A stretch of 64,000 nucleotides of DNA from Thermocatellispora tengchongensis (GTDB taxonomy: Bacteria; Actinomycetota; Actinomycetes; Streptosporangiales; Streptosporangiaceae), in the NCBI RefSeq assembly GCF_014202315.1, contig NZ_JACHGN010000022.1, positions 1-64,000 of the forward strand, in the 5' to 3' direction. The notes below the pieces were generated by a model. The model saw only the letters and a list, made by a program, of their open reading frames with translations, was not told the origin of the DNA and did no database searches. Shown here in pieces: positions 1-8,859 of this stretch (position 1 is the first letter of the stretch; every line of letters starts with the position of its first letter). Both the position numbers and the translations under genes were made by a program.

Positions 1-270
1 GAGCGTGCGGCGGCGTTCATCGAGAAGTCGGTGAGCAAGCCGGTGGTGGCGTATGTGGCGGGGTTCACCGCGCCTGAGGGTAAGACGATGGGGCATGCGG
101 GGGCGATCGTGTCCGGGTCGGCGGGTACGGCGCAGGCGAAGAAGGAGGCGTTGGAGAAGGTCGGGGTGCGGGTCGGTAAGACCCCGAGCGAGACCGCCCG
201 CCTCATGCGCGAGATCCTCACCGGATCGGCTGCCACGGGACCGGCCGCCGCCCTCGGCATGGGGGCGTAA
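1..270 (+). CDS. sucD: Succinyl-CoA ligase alpha-subunit (SucD-type), C-terminal fragment
   Basis: The window opens inside this gene; 89 C-terminal residues are present. The segment GHAGAIVSG matches the phosphohistidine loop of succinyl-CoA synthetase alpha subunits (the His phosphorylated during catalysis), followed by a typical C-terminal helix region ending GMGA. The family couples acyl-CoA and acid to NDP phosphorylation with a SucC-type beta subunit, which would lie upstream, outside the window. The stop codon TAA overlaps the hyi start by one base, so the two are co-translated. It may be the TCA enzyme or a paralogue dedicated to the downstream C2 module (for example a malate-CoA ligase-like enzyme); the fragment cannot decide. 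Confidence 0.85.
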   Translation, partial: ERAAAFIEKSVSKPVVAYVAGFTAPEGKTMGHAGAIVSGSAGTAQAKKEALEKVGVRVGKTPSETARLMREILTGSAATGPAAALGMGA

Positions 271-1115
271 TGCGGTTCGACGTCAACCTGTCCATCCTGT
301 TCACCGAGCTGCCCCTGCTCGAACGCCCCGCTGCCGCCGCCGCGGCCGGCTTCGACGCCGTGGAGCTGTGGTGGCCCTTCGACGGGCCGGCGCCCGCCGA
401 CCGCGAGCTCGACGCCCTCGTCCGGGCGATCCGCGACGCGGGCGTACGCCTGGTTGGGCTGAACTTCGACGCCGGCGACATGGCCGCCGGCGACCGCGGG
501 CTGCTCTCGCGCCCCGGCGACGCGGCCAGGTTCCGCGACAACATCGACGTGGCGGTCGGCCTGGCCGAGTCGCTGGGCTGCACGGTGCTCAACGCCCTCT
601 ACGGCAACGCCGAGCCCGGCGTCGCGCCCGAGACGCAGCGCGCGGTCGCGATCGAGAACCTGTCGCTGGCCGCCAAGGCGGCCGAGCGGATCGGCGCCAC
701 CGTGGTGGTCGAGGCGCTCAACTCCTACGAGAGCCCGGCCTACCCGGTCACCTCATCGGCGGCGGCGTTCGAGCTCATCGACCGGGTCGCCGCGCCCAAC
801 GTGGCGTTCCTGGCCGACTTCTACCACCTGTATCGCATGGGCGAAGACCCGTTCGCGCTCATCGAGCGCGACGCCCACCGCTTCGGGCACGTCCAGATCG
901 CCGACGCCCCCGGCCGCGGCCGGCCCGGCACCGGCGAGATCCCCTACGACCGCGTGCTCGCCGCCCTGGCCGCCCGCGGCTACCGGGGGCACGTCGGGCT
1001 GGAGTTCAAGCCGGGCGGCCCCAGCGCCGCCGAGTTCGGCTGGCTGCCCGCCCTCCGCGGCCACCTGGCCGCCATCGAGGACCGCCTCTCCGGAGTCACC
1101 AAGGAGACCGCGTGA
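270..1115 (+). CDS. hyi: Hydroxypyruvate isomerase-like TIM-barrel protein
   Basis: 281 residues, the usual size for Hyi. It opens with an early barrel strand ([13 protein letters not shown]) and has the two family glutamates in VVVEALNSYE and GHVGLEFKPGG that bind metal and do the isomerisation. Hyi interconverts hydroxypyruvate and tartronate semialdehyde. The start is the ATG sharing one base with the preceding TAA. It sits directly before a tartronate-semialdehyde reductase and glyoxylate carboligase, the classic glyoxylate assimilation set, so the assignment rests on family plus context; a general xylose-isomerase-like sugar epimerase is the alternative. Confidence 0.85.
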   Translation: MRFDVNLSILFTELPLLERPAAAAAAGFDAVELWWPFDGPAPADRELDALVRAIRDAGVRLVGLNFDAGDMAAGDRGLLSRPGDAARFRDNIDVAVGLAESLGCTVLNALYGNAEPGVAPETQRAVAIENLSLAAKAAERIGATVVVEALNSYESPAYPVTSSAAAFELIDRVAAPNVAFLADFYHLYRMGEDPFALIERDAHRFGHVQIADAPGRGRPGTGEIPYDRVLAALAARGYRGHVGLEFKPGGPSAAEFGWLPALRGHLAAIEDRLSGVTKETA

Positions 1116-1197
1116 ACCAGCACACCCCCCAGCTCCGCGCCGCCGCGGCGGCGCGGGAACCCCGCCGAGCCGTCCGGCCGATCCCACGGGAGGCGCG

Positions 1198-2070
1198 GTG
1201 AACTGCGTCGGGTTCGTCGGGCTCGGCATCATGGGCGGGCCCATGGCCGCCAACCTGATCCGGGCCGGCTACACGGTCACCGGGTTCGACCTGGTTGAGG
1301 AGTCGGTCAAGCGCTTCACCGAAGCCGGCGGGCAGGCCGCCGCGAGCGTGGCCGACGCGGTGGCGGGGGCCGACGTGGTGATCACCATGCTGCCCGACTC
1401 GCCGCACGTGGAGGAGGTCGCCCTCGGGCCTGACGGCGTACTGGAGAACGCCAAGCCCGGCACCCTCTACATCGACATGAGCACCGTACGCCCCGACACG
1501 TCGCGGCGCGTGGCCGAGGCCGCGCCCGCGCGGGGCGTACGGGCGCTCGACGCGCCGGTGAGCGGCGGCGAGAAGGGCGCGATCGACGGCACGCTGTCGA
1601 TCATGGTCGGTGGCGAGGCCGCCGACTTCGAGGCGGCGCGGCAGGTGCTGGAGGTCCTGGGCACCACGATCGTGCACGTCGGCCCCGCCGGCGCCGGCCA
1701 GACCGTCAAGGCCGCCAACCAGCTCGTGGTCGGCGGCGTCTACGCCCTGGTCAGCGAGGCGATCGTGCTGCTTGAGTCCTCGGGCGTCGATGCGCGCAAG
1801 GGCATGGACGTGCTCGCGGGCGGGCTCGCCGGCAGCCGCATCCTCGACCTCAAGCGCGAGACCATGATCAACCGGGAGTTCAAGCCCGGCTTCCGCATCG
1901 ACCTGCACCACAAGGACATGGGCATCGCGGTGGCCGCCGCGCGCGAGGCCGGGGTGGCGCTGCCCATGACCGGCCTGGTCGCCCAGCTCATCGCGGCCGC
2001 GCGGGCACAGGGCCACGGCTCACTCGACCACTCGGCCCTGCTGAAGGTGATCGAGAGGATGAACCGATGA
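1198..2070 (+). CDS. glxR: 2-hydroxy-3-oxopropionate (tartronate semialdehyde) reductase
   Basis: 290 residues of the beta-hydroxyacid dehydrogenase family. The N-terminal Rossmann motif is GLGIMGGPMAANL (about residues 8-20); the substrate loop DAPVSGGEKGA is at 118-128; the catalytic lysine is K171 in AGQTVKAANQ. It reduces tartronate semialdehyde, made by the next gene product, to glycerate with NAD(P)H. The GTG start at 1198 follows GGGAGGCG, the same Shine-Dalgarno string used before the aldehyde dehydrogenase. Its stop overlaps the gcl start (ATGA), indicating translational coupling. 3-hydroxyisobutyrate dehydrogenase is a related family, but the operon favours GlxR. Confidence 0.87.
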   Translation: MNCVGFVGLGIMGGPMAANLIRAGYTVTGFDLVEESVKRFTEAGGQAAASVADAVAGADVVITMLPDSPHVEEVALGPDGVLENAKPGTLYIDMSTVRPDTSRRVAEAAPARGVRALDAPVSGGEKGAIDGTLSIMVGGEAADFEAARQVLEVLGTTIVHVGPAGAGQTVKAANQLVVGGVYALVSEAIVLLESSGVDARKGMDVLAGGLAGSRILDLKRETMINREFKPGFRIDLHHKDMGIAVAAAREAGVALPMTGLVAQLIAAARAQGHGSLDHSALLKVIERMNR

Positions 2071-3791
2071 ACAGAGTGCCCTGCATGCGGGCGGCGGTGG
2101 AGGTCATCGCCTCCGAGGGGGTGGACACCGTCTTCGGCATCCCCGGCGCGGCGATCCTGCCGTTCTACGCGGCCCTGCTCGACAGCCCGATCCGGCACAT
2201 CACCGTGCGCCACGAGGAGGGCGGCACCCACGCCGCCGACGGCTGGGCGCGGGCGACCGGCAACGTCGGCATCTGCGTCGGCACCTCCGGGCCGGCCGGC
2301 ACCAACATGATCACCGGTCTCTACACCGCGCTGGCCGACTCGATCCCGATCATCTGCGTCACCGGCCAGGCCGAGCGGGCCAAGCTGCACCAGGAGGCGT
2401 TCCAGGCGGTCGACATCGTGGAGATCGCCAAGCCGGTCACGAAGTGGGCCGTGCAGGTCAAGGAGTCCGCCCAGGTGCCGTGGGTGTTCCGCGAGGCGTT
2501 CCGGGTGGCCAGGTCGGGCCGCCCCGGGCCGGTGCTCATCGACCTGCCGATCGACGTGCAGCGCGGCACCTGCCTGTACGACCCGGCGCTCGACGGCCCG
2601 CTCCCGGTCGAGGTGCCCCAGCCCCGCCAGCAGGCCGTGCAGGCGGCGATCGAGATGCTGCTGGCCGCCGAGCGCCCGCTGATCCTGGCCGGCGGTGGCG
2701 TGATCATCGCCGAGGCCGCCGACGAGCTGCGCGCGCTGGCCGCCCACCTCCAGGTGCCGGTCCAGGTGACCCTGATGGGCAAGGGCGCCTTCCCCGAGGA
2801 CGACCCGCTGTTCGCCGGTATGGCCGGCCTGCAGACCCAGACCCGCTGGGGCAACGCCGCGTTCCTGGAGAGTGACCTGGTGCTGGCCGTCGGCGCCCGC
2901 TTCGGCGACCGCCACACCGGCGACCTGGAGACCTACCGCCGCGGCCGCAGGTTCATCCACGTGGACATCGAGCCCACCCAGATCGGCAAGGTCTTCGAGC
3001 CCGACCTGGGCGTGGTCGGGCACGCCCGGCCGGTGCTGGCCGCGATGGCCGCCGAGGCCCAGGTGCGCACCCGGCGCCGCAAGCCCGGCAAGTGGGTCAA
3101 GCGGGTCGGCGAGCTGCGCCGCTCGCTGCCGCGCCGCGACGACTTCGAGGAGGTGCCGATCAAGCCGCCCCGGGTCTACCGCGAGCTGAACGAGTTCTAC
3201 GGCCCCGAGACCACCTTCGTCACCGCCATCGGGCTCTACCAGATCTGGTCGGGCCAGTTCCAGCGCACCTACCTGCCGCGCCACTACCTGGTGTGCGGCC
3301 AGGCCGGGCCGCTGGGCTGGGAGGTGCCGGCCGCGATCGGGGTCAAGACCGCCCATCCCGATCGGCAGGTCGTGGTGGTGGCCGGCGACTACTCCTTCCA
3401 GTTCCTGATGGAGGAGATCGCGGTCGCGGCGCAGTACAACATCCCGTTCGTGATCGTCATGGTGAACAACGAGTATCTCGGGCTGATCAGGCAGGCCGAG
3501 ATCCCCTACGACATGAACTACGCGGTCGATCTGCACTACGGCGAGGGCGGCATCGACCACGTCAAGCTCATGGACGCCTTCGGCTGCCCCGCCCGCAGGG
3601 TGGAGGCCCCCGGCGACATCCGCGACGCCCTGGCCTGGGCCACCGCCGAGTCCGAGCGGCAGCGCCTGCCCGTCCTGGTGGAGGTCATGGTGGAGCGCGA
3701 GGCCAACGCGGCGATGGGGCCCTCGCTCGATGCGATCAAGGAGTTCGAGCCGCTGCCCGAGCTGGTGTCCGCCATCGACTGGTCCGACTGA
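2067..3791 (+). CDS. gcl: Glyoxylate carboligase (tartronate-semialdehyde synthase)
   Basis: 574-residue thiamine-diphosphate enzyme with the full three-domain layout: N-terminal Pyr domain (GIPGAAILPFYAAL; GTSGPAGTNMITGLY; FQAVDIVEIAKPVTK), middle domain (LAGGGVIIAEAADEL) and C-terminal ThDP-binding domain (CGQAGPLGWEVPAAIG; GDYSFQFLMEEIAV; VNNEYLGLIRQ). FQAVDI and CGQAGPLGW are distinctive of Gcl rather than acetolactate synthase. It condenses two glyoxylates to tartronate semialdehyde plus CO2. Odd point: residue 50 is Glu (RHEEGG), whereas, as I recall it, E. coli Gcl has Val51 there. The start overlaps glxR (ATGA). A carboligase with shifted substrate preference is the main alternative. 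Confidence 0.85.
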   Translation: MNRVPCMRAAVEVIASEGVDTVFGIPGAAILPFYAALLDSPIRHITVRHEEGGTHAADGWARATGNVGICVGTSGPAGTNMITGLYTALADSIPIICVTGQAERAKLHQEAFQAVDIVEIAKPVTKWAVQVKESAQVPWVFREAFRVARSGRPGPVLIDLPIDVQRGTCLYDPALDGPLPVEVPQPRQQAVQAAIEMLLAAERPLILAGGGVIIAEAADELRALAAHLQVPVQVTLMGKGAFPEDDPLFAGMAGLQTQTRWGNAAFLESDLVLAVGARFGDRHTGDLETYRRGRRFIHVDIEPTQIGKVFEPDLGVVGHARPVLAAMAAEAQVRTRRRKPGKWVKRVGELRRSLPRRDDFEEVPIKPPRVYRELNEFYGPETTFVTAIGLYQIWSGQFQRTYLPRHYLVCGQAGPLGWEVPAAIGVKTAHPDRQVVVVAGDYSFQFLMEEIAVAAQYNIPFVIVMVNNEYLGLIRQAEIPYDMNYAVDLHYGEGGIDHVKLMDAFGCPARRVEAPGDIRDALAWATAESERQRLPVLVEVMVEREANAAMGPSLDAIKEFEPLPELVSAIDWSD

Positions 3792-3802
3792 CGGGAGGCG
3801 CG

Positions 3803-5341
3803 GTGTCCGAACTGAGGCTCAAGCCCGGCACGGGCTGGCAGGAGGCGTACTCGGCCTGCGTCACGCTCGCGCCCGAGGCGTTCCACGACGACCGAGTGCT
3901 CAACCACTGGGGCGGCATGTGGCAGCGCGACGGACGGCCGACACTCGACGTGTCACCCCTTGACCGCACCGCCATCGCCGGGCCGCCCCGGCTCGACCGG
4001 GCCGCGGCGGCGCGCGCCGTACGCGGGGCGCTCGACCAGCACCGCGAATGGCGGCACACCCCGCTCGCCGAGCGCAAGGCCCGCGTGAGCGCGGTCCTCG
4101 ACGCGCTCACCGAGCACCGCGACCTGCTGTCGCTGCTGCTGGTCTGGGAGATCGGCAAGCCGTGGCGGCTGGCCACCGCCGACGTGGACCGGTGCATCGA
4201 GGGCGTGCGGTGGTACGTCCAGGAGATCGACCGCATGCTCGCCGGGCGGGCGCCGCTGCCCGGCCCGGTCAGCAACATCGCGAGCTGGAACTACCCGATG
4301 AGCGTGCTCATGCACGCCATGCTGGTGCAGATCCTGGCCGGCAACGCCGCGATCGCCAAGACCCCGACCGACGGTGGCGTGTCCTGCCTCACCCTGGCCT
4401 GCGCGCTCGCCGTACGCGAAGGGCTGCCCATCACCCTGGTCAGCGGCAGCGGCGCCGAGCTGTCCCCGGCGCTCGTCCGCGGCCACGAGCTGGGCTGCGT
4501 GTCCTTCGTCGGCGGGCGCGACACCGGCGCCCAGATCGCCATGTCGCTGGCCGACCTCGGCCGGGCCCACATCCTGGAGCAGGAGGGCCTGAACTGCTGG
4601 GGCGTGTGGGACTACGACGACTGGCAGACCCTGGGACGGCAGATCCGCGCCACGTTCGACTACGCCAAGCAGCGCTGCACCGCCTACCCGCGGTTCGTGG
4701 TGCAACGGCGACTCTTCCACGACTTCCTCGCCGCCTACCTGCCGGCGATCTCCTCGGTGCGCTTCGGCCACCCGCTCGCGGTGGAGTCGCCCGACGACCC
4801 GCTGCCCGACCTCGACTTCGGGCCGCTGATCAACGACGCCAAGGCCAAGGAGCTGGCCGACCAGGTGGAGGACGCGATCAACAAGGGCGGCGTGCCGCTC
4901 TACCGCGGCTCGCTCGCCGACGGCCGGTTCCTGCCCGGCCAGGACACCTCGGCCTACTTCGCGCCGGTGGCCGTCCTGGCGCCGCCGCGCTCCTCGCCGC
5001 TGTTCCACGCCGAGCCGTTCGGGCCGGTGGACACCATCGTCGTGGTGGACACCGAGGCCGAGCTGCTGGCCGCGATGAACGCCAGCAACGGCGCGCTCGT
5101 CGCGACGATCTCCTGCGGCGACGAGGCGACGGCCGCCCGGCTGGCCGCCGAGGTGCGCGCGTTCAAGGTCGGCGTCAACCGGCCCCGCTCGCGCGGCGAC
5201 CGCGAGGAGCTGTTCGGCGGCCTGGGCGCCTCGTGGCGGGGCGCCTTCGTGGGCGGCGAGCTGCTGGTGCGCGCGGTGACCCAGGGGCCCGAGGGAGAGA
5301 GGCTGCCGGGAAACTTTCCCGGTTACACGCTGCAACCGTAA
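3803..5341 (+). CDS. Aldehyde dehydrogenase family protein
   Basis: 512 residues from the GTG at 3803, preceded by GGGAGGCG and only 11 bases after gcl. Signature elements are in place: SNIASWNYP with the oxyanion Asn163, AKTP with cofactor-binding Lys186, FVGGRDTGAQ, the general-base glutamate region LEQEG (about 259) and the nucleophile Cys292 in QRCTAYP. It oxidises an aldehyde with NAD(P)+. The long N-terminal extension (about 60 residues before the fold) and sequences such as LEQEGLNCWG differ from the common LELGGK form, so the substrate is unknown. Context suggests a C2/C3 aldehyde such as glycolaldehyde or a semialdehyde; this is inference. Confidence 0.8.
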   Translation: MSELRLKPGTGWQEAYSACVTLAPEAFHDDRVLNHWGGMWQRDGRPTLDVSPLDRTAIAGPPRLDRAAAARAVRGALDQHREWRHTPLAERKARVSAVLDALTEHRDLLSLLLVWEIGKPWRLATADVDRCIEGVRWYVQEIDRMLAGRAPLPGPVSNIASWNYPMSVLMHAMLVQILAGNAAIAKTPTDGGVSCLTLACALAVREGLPITLVSGSGAELSPALVRGHELGCVSFVGGRDTGAQIAMSLADLGRAHILEQEGLNCWGVWDYDDWQTLGRQIRATFDYAKQRCTAYPRFVVQRRLFHDFLAAYLPAISSVRFGHPLAVESPDDPLPDLDFGPLINDAKAKELADQVEDAINKGGVPLYRGSLADGRFLPGQDTSAYFAPVAVLAPPRSSPLFHAEPFGPVDTIVVVDTEAELLAAMNASNGALVATISCGDEATAARLAAEVRAFKVGVNRPRSRGDREELFGGLGASWRGAFVGGELLVRAVTQGPEGERLPGNFPGYTLQP

Positions 5342-5362
5342 CGCGGAGGGTAGATATTCGGT

Positions 5363-5992
5363 GTGCGCGTCGTCACCATCTCCGCGACGTACGGCACGGC
5401 CGGCAGCGTGATCGGCCCGGCCGTCGCCGAAATGCTGGGCGTGCCGTTCGTCGACCGGGCGATCCCCGGCGCCGTGGCCAAGGAGCTCGGCTGCACCCTC
5501 GATGAGGTCCTGGCCCACGACGACCGCGCCGAGCACGGCCTCGGCCGGCTGCTCGCCGGGGCGATGCGCCTGCCCACCGTCACCTTCGGCGGCGTCGACA
5601 CCTACCTGCCAGGGGCGATGCCGACGCCGCCGGAGGAGTTCGTCGCGCACACCGAGCGGGTGATCCAGACCACCGCGCGCACCCGCGGCGGGGTGATCCT
5701 CGGCCGCGCGGGCGCGCAGGTGCTCGCCGCCTTCCCCGGCGCCCTGCACGTGCGCCTGGACGCCCCGCTGGAGCGCCGCGTGCGCCAGACCGCCGCCTTC
5801 TTCGGCATCGACGAGCGGGAGGCCCGCCACATCGTCGAGGACAACGACCGCGCCCGCACCGCGTACGTGCGGCACTTCTACCGCGCCGACCCGGCCGACC
5901 CGACCATGTACCACCTGGTGCTCGACAGCACCCGCATCCCCGTGCCCACGTGCGTGGAGATCATCGTCACCGCGGCCGAGGCCATCGGCTGA
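5363..5992 (+). CDS. Cytidylate kinase-like family protein
   Basis: 209 residues. The fold resembles the cytidylate-kinase-like family: N-terminal strand and loop (ISATYGTAGSVIGPAVAEMLG), PFVDR, and a C-terminal lid-like helix FFGIDEREARHIVEDNDRAR followed by YVRHFYRADP. The usual Walker A lysine (GxxGxGKS/T) is not present in the ATYGTAGS loop, as is common in this family, so phosphoryl transfer to CMP is doubtful. The GTG start at 5363 follows CGGAGGG. Downstream of gcl and the dehydrogenase it may regulate or phosphorylate an intermediate of the module, but no function can be assigned from sequence. Confidence 0.7.
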   Translation: MRVVTISATYGTAGSVIGPAVAEMLGVPFVDRAIPGAVAKELGCTLDEVLAHDDRAEHGLGRLLAGAMRLPTVTFGGVDTYLPGAMPTPPEEFVAHTERVIQTTARTRGGVILGRAGAQVLAAFPGALHVRLDAPLERRVRQTAAFFGIDEREARHIVEDNDRARTAYVRHFYRADPADPTMYHLVLDSTRIPVPTCVEIIVTAAEAIG

Positions 5993-6108
5993 GCCGATCG
6001 GCCGAAAGATTTCCCGGGAGCCGTCATCGCGAGCGTGGAGCGACCGCTATGAACACGTGGCACCATAAAGGAATTGCAACCAGGTCAGGCGCGAAGGAGC
6101 GGGTTGAC

Positions 6109-7518
6109 GTGGCCACCGTGCCCAGCGTGTCGTATTCCATCACCGTCCGGCTGGAGGTGCCTGCCGGCGGCAAGGCAGTCAGCCAGCTCACCCACGCCGT
6201 GGAGTCCGCCGGAGGAGTGGTGACCGCGCTCGACGTCACCACCGCCGGTCACGAGAAGCTCCGCATCGACGTCACGTGCGCCGCCCGCGACACCGACCAC
6301 GCCCAGGCGATCGTCGACCAGCTCGACGCCGTCGAGGGCGTCGTGATCCACAAGGTCAGCGACCGCACCTTCCTGATGCACCTCGGCGGCAAGATCGAGA
6401 TGCAGTCCAAGGTGCCGCTGCGCAACCGCGACGAGCTGTCCATGGCCTACACCCCCGGCGTCGCCCGGGTCTCCATGGCCATCGCGCGCAACCCCGAGGA
6501 CGCCCGCCGCCTGACCATCAAGCGCAACAGCGTCGCCGTCGTCACCGACGGCTCGGCGGTGCTCGGCCTGGGCAACATCGGCCCGGCCGCCGCGCTGCCG
6601 GTCATGGAGGGCAAGGCCGCGCTGTTCAAGCGGTTCGCCGGCATCGACGCCTGGCCGATCTGCCTGGACACCCAGGACGTGGACGAGATCGTCCGCGCCG
6701 TCCAGGTGATCGCGCCCGGCTTCGGCGGCATCAACCTGGAGGACATCTCCGCCCCGCGCTGCTTCGAGGTCGAGCGGCGCCTGCGCGAACTGCTGGACAT
6801 CCCGGTCTTCCACGACGACCAGCACGGCACCGCCATCTGCGTGCTCGCCGCGCTCACCAACGCGCTGCGCGTCGTCGGCAAGGAGCTGCCCGAGGTCCGC
6901 ATCACCATGGCCGGCGCGGGCGCGGCCGGCACGGCGGTGCTGCGCCTGCTGCTGGCCGCCGGGGCCCGGCACGTGATCGTGTGCGACTACCTCGGCGCGG
7001 TGCACCAGGGCCGCGACGACCTGGACGACTCCCTGCGCTGGATCGCCGAGCACACCAACGCCGACGGCTACTCCGGCGACCTGCGCGGCGCGGTCAAGGG
7101 CGCCGACGTGTTCATCGGCGTCTCGGCCCCCGGCATCCTGACCGGCGACGACGTGGCCACCATGGCCGAGGGCGCGGTGGTGTTCGCCCTGGCCAACCCC
7201 GAGCCCGAGGTCTCACCCGACGAGGCCCGCGAACACGCCTCGGTGGTGGCCACCGGCCGCTCCGACTTCCCCAACCAGATCAACAACGTGCTGGCCTTCC
7301 CAGGCGTCTTCCGCGGCCTGCTCGACGCCCAGGCCGACGGCGTCACCCAGGAGATGCTCCTCGCCGCCGCCCACGCCCTCGCCGACGTGGTCACCGAGGA
7401 GGAACTCGGCCCGAACTACATCATCCCCAGCGTCTTCCACCCCGACGTCGCGACCGCGGTGGCAGCGGCGGTGCGCGAGTCGGCGGGCGGCCGTCCACGC
7501 GGCATGACCGAGGCGTAG
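6109..7518 (+). CDS. NAD(P)-dependent malic enzyme with N-terminal ACT domain
   Basis: 469 residues from GTG 6109 (AAGGAGCGGG just upstream). Residues about 1-80 form an ACT-like regulatory domain ([28 protein letters not shown]). The malic domain follows with [29 protein letters not shown]-type sequence ([18 protein letters not shown]), metal ligands in [13 protein letters not shown] and VFHDDQHGT, then a Rossmann domain ([15 protein letters not shown]). It decarboxylates malate to pyruvate. The preceding 117 bases separate it from the kinase-like gene, so it may have its own promoter. An allosteric ACT domain on malic enzyme is common in actinomycetes. Its 3' end merges into a degenerate repeat array. 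Confidence 0.88.
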   Translation: MATVPSVSYSITVRLEVPAGGKAVSQLTHAVESAGGVVTALDVTTAGHEKLRIDVTCAARDTDHAQAIVDQLDAVEGVVIHKVSDRTFLMHLGGKIEMQSKVPLRNRDELSMAYTPGVARVSMAIARNPEDARRLTIKRNSVAVVTDGSAVLGLGNIGPAAALPVMEGKAALFKRFAGIDAWPICLDTQDVDEIVRAVQVIAPGFGGINLEDISAPRCFEVERRLRELLDIPVFHDDQHGTAICVLAALTNALRVVGKELPEVRITMAGAGAAGTAVLRLLLAAGARHVIVCDYLGAVHQGRDDLDDSLRWIAEHTNADGYSGDLRGAVKGADVFIGVSAPGILTGDDVATMAEGAVVFALANPEPEVSPDEAREHASVVATGRSDFPNQINNVLAFPGVFRGLLDAQADGVTQEMLLAAAHALADVVTEEELGPNYIIPSVFHPDVATAVAAAVRESAGGRPRGMTEA

Positions 7519-7720
7519 GACCGTCCGCCGGGCCCGGCGGCATGACCGGGGCACAGGGTCGGCTACCGGTTTGGCGGCATGGCCGCAGGGTGTTGGGTCG
7601 GCGTGCCGGTCCGGCGGTGTGGGGCCGGATGCCGGGCCTGCGGTGTGCTGAGGGCGCGGGGTGCCGGGGTCGGCGGCCTGGCCGGGGCGCAGGACCGGTT
7701 ACCGGTCCAGCGGCATGCCC
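7497..7720. repeat. Degenerate ~38-bp repeats spanning two convergent gene ends
   Basis: The motif GCGGCATGACCG occurs at 7499-7510 (inside the malic-enzyme end) and 7537-7548, with a variant GCGGCATGGCCG at 7574-7585. Related CCGGTNNGGCGGCAT-type units recur up to about 7710, including the end of the minus-strand gene (GCGGCATGCCCG). Spacing is 37-38 bp for the first three. A perfect 16-bp palindrome lies at 7525-7540 and could act as a terminator hairpin. No gene other than the two flanking 3' ends is visible here. Confidence 0.6.
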
Positions 7721-8835
7721 GGGTAGCGGCGGGCCGCGTACGGGGAGCGGATGATGCGGGGCGGTGTGTCCGGGGCATGCCGCGGCCACACTCCGCCCAG
7801 CCACCACAGCAGCCCGCCCATCAGCACCAGCCCACCCGCCGTCGCCAGCTTGGCCGCGAGCCCTATCCCCGGCACCCCGGCCGGAGCCGTCGTGGGTGTC
7901 GGTGTAGGTGTCGCGTGCGCTAGGACGCCGGTCGGTACGCCGTTGAGCGCCGCCGCCGACCTCCTCCACCACCAAGCGGCGGACGGCTGCGGGGGCCGCC
8001 GCCCACCCGCCGTCACCGCCCTCGCCCAGGCGGGGACCACCGCGGCCGGTAGTGCGGCCCGGCGCAACGCGGGCCGGGACACGCGTGACGCTCTCGGCGC
8101 TACCCGTGCTGTGGGCGCCACTCGCCCTGAGGGCATCACCCGCGCTGTGGGCACTGCCCGCGTAGTCGGCCCTGGCGGGGACGCGCGTGACGGTGTCGGC
8201 GCCATTGGTGCGACCTGCGCGGTGGGCACGACCTGCGCGGTGGGCGCGACCTGCGCGGTGGGCGCGACCTGCGCGGTGGGCGCGCTCTGCGCTGTGGGCA
8301 TGGCCCGTGCTGTGGGCGCCACTGGCTCTGAGGGCGTCACCAGCGCTGTGAGCACTGCCCGCCCCGGCAGCACTGCCTGCCCCGGCAGCACTGCCTGCCC
8401 TGTCGGCACTGCCCGTGCTGTGGGCGCCGCTCGCCCTGAGGGCATCACCCGCGCTGTGAGCACTGCCCGCCCCGGCAGCACTGCCCGCCCTGTCGGCACT
8501 GCCCGCGCTGTGGGCACCACTCGCTCTGAGGACCCCACTCGCTCTGATGGCACCACCCGTGCTGTGGGCACCAGCCGTGCTGTGGGCACCGCCCACGCCC
8601 TCGGCTCTGGCGGCATCAGGGTGGCCGCCGAACCTCTCCACCACCACCCTGCGAGGCGCGGTGGGGATGCGGTGGGTGCCAGCGTGGCCGGGGGCGTGGC
8701 GTGGGCCGGAGCAGGTGGGGGTGCGGCGGTGGCGGCCGTGGTGGGGGCGAGGGCGAGGAGGGGTGCGGTCGTGACCGTGAGCGTGGCGCGGGCCGTCCAC
8801 GTGCGCAGGCGTGTCCGCGTCCGCGTCCAATGCAC
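7699..8835 (-). CDS. Putative secreted, membrane-anchored Ala/Pro/Val-rich repeat protein
   Basis: No family recognised. From a GTG at 8835 the protein begins with an Arg-rich segment (RTRTRLRTWTAR), a hydrophobic stretch with LLALA and Ala-rich sequence like a signal peptide, then about 200 residues of imperfect hexapeptides (APTAQV, VPTARA, LPGRAV). The C-terminus has a Thr/Pro linker, a membrane helix (LATAGGLVLMGGLLWWLGG) and a short basic tail. Third-position G/C is clear in the last 60 codons, which fixes strand and frame there. The start is uncertain: the frame stays open to about 9273 and no good Shine-Dalgarno is visible. Because the DNA repeat is 18 bp, all frames show hexapeptides, so the repeat body could be misassigned. 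Confidence 0.5.
   Translation of the reverse strand: MHWTRTRTRLRTWTARATLTVTTAPLLALAPTTAATAAPPPAPAHATPPATLAPTASPPRLAGWWWRGSAATLMPPEPRAWAVPTARLVPTARVVPSERVGSSERVVPTARAVPTGRAVLPGRAVLTARVMPSGRAAPTARAVPTGQAVLPGQAVLPGRAVLTALVTPSEPVAPTARAMPTAQSAPTAQVAPTAQVAPTAQVVPTAQVAPMAPTPSRASPPGPTTRAVPTARVMPSGRVAPTARVAPRASRVSRPALRRAALPAAVVPAWARAVTAGGRRPPQPSAAWWWRRSAAALNGVPTGVLAHATPTPTPTTAPAGVPGIGLAAKLATAGGLVLMGGLLWWLGGVWPRHAPDTPPRIIRSPYAARRYPGMPLDR
8090..8610. repeat. Imperfect 18-bp tandem repeat array A
   Basis: Period 18 bp (six codons). The cleanest part is about 8205-8300, where GCGACCTGCGCGGTGGGC recurs with single changes; flanking copies are CACTGCCCGCCCCGGCAG-like and GCCACTCGCCCTGAGGGC-like. It encodes the hexapeptide body of the minus-strand repeat protein and keeps every frame open. 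Copies are diverged, suggesting repeated slippage plus point mutation. Confidence 0.8.
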
Positions 8836-8859
8836 GCGGGTGCAGGTGTGCACGCCGGT

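Noticed and set aside
1740-3560. Long minus-strand open frames opposite glxR and gcl, and similar frames opposite most other genes
   Set aside because: They have no recognisable domains and arise from high third-position G/C on the coding strand.
2067-3791. Acetolactate synthase annotation
   Set aside because: RHEEGG resembles that family, but FQAVDI, the C-terminal motifs and the hyi-glxR context favour glyoxylate carboligase.
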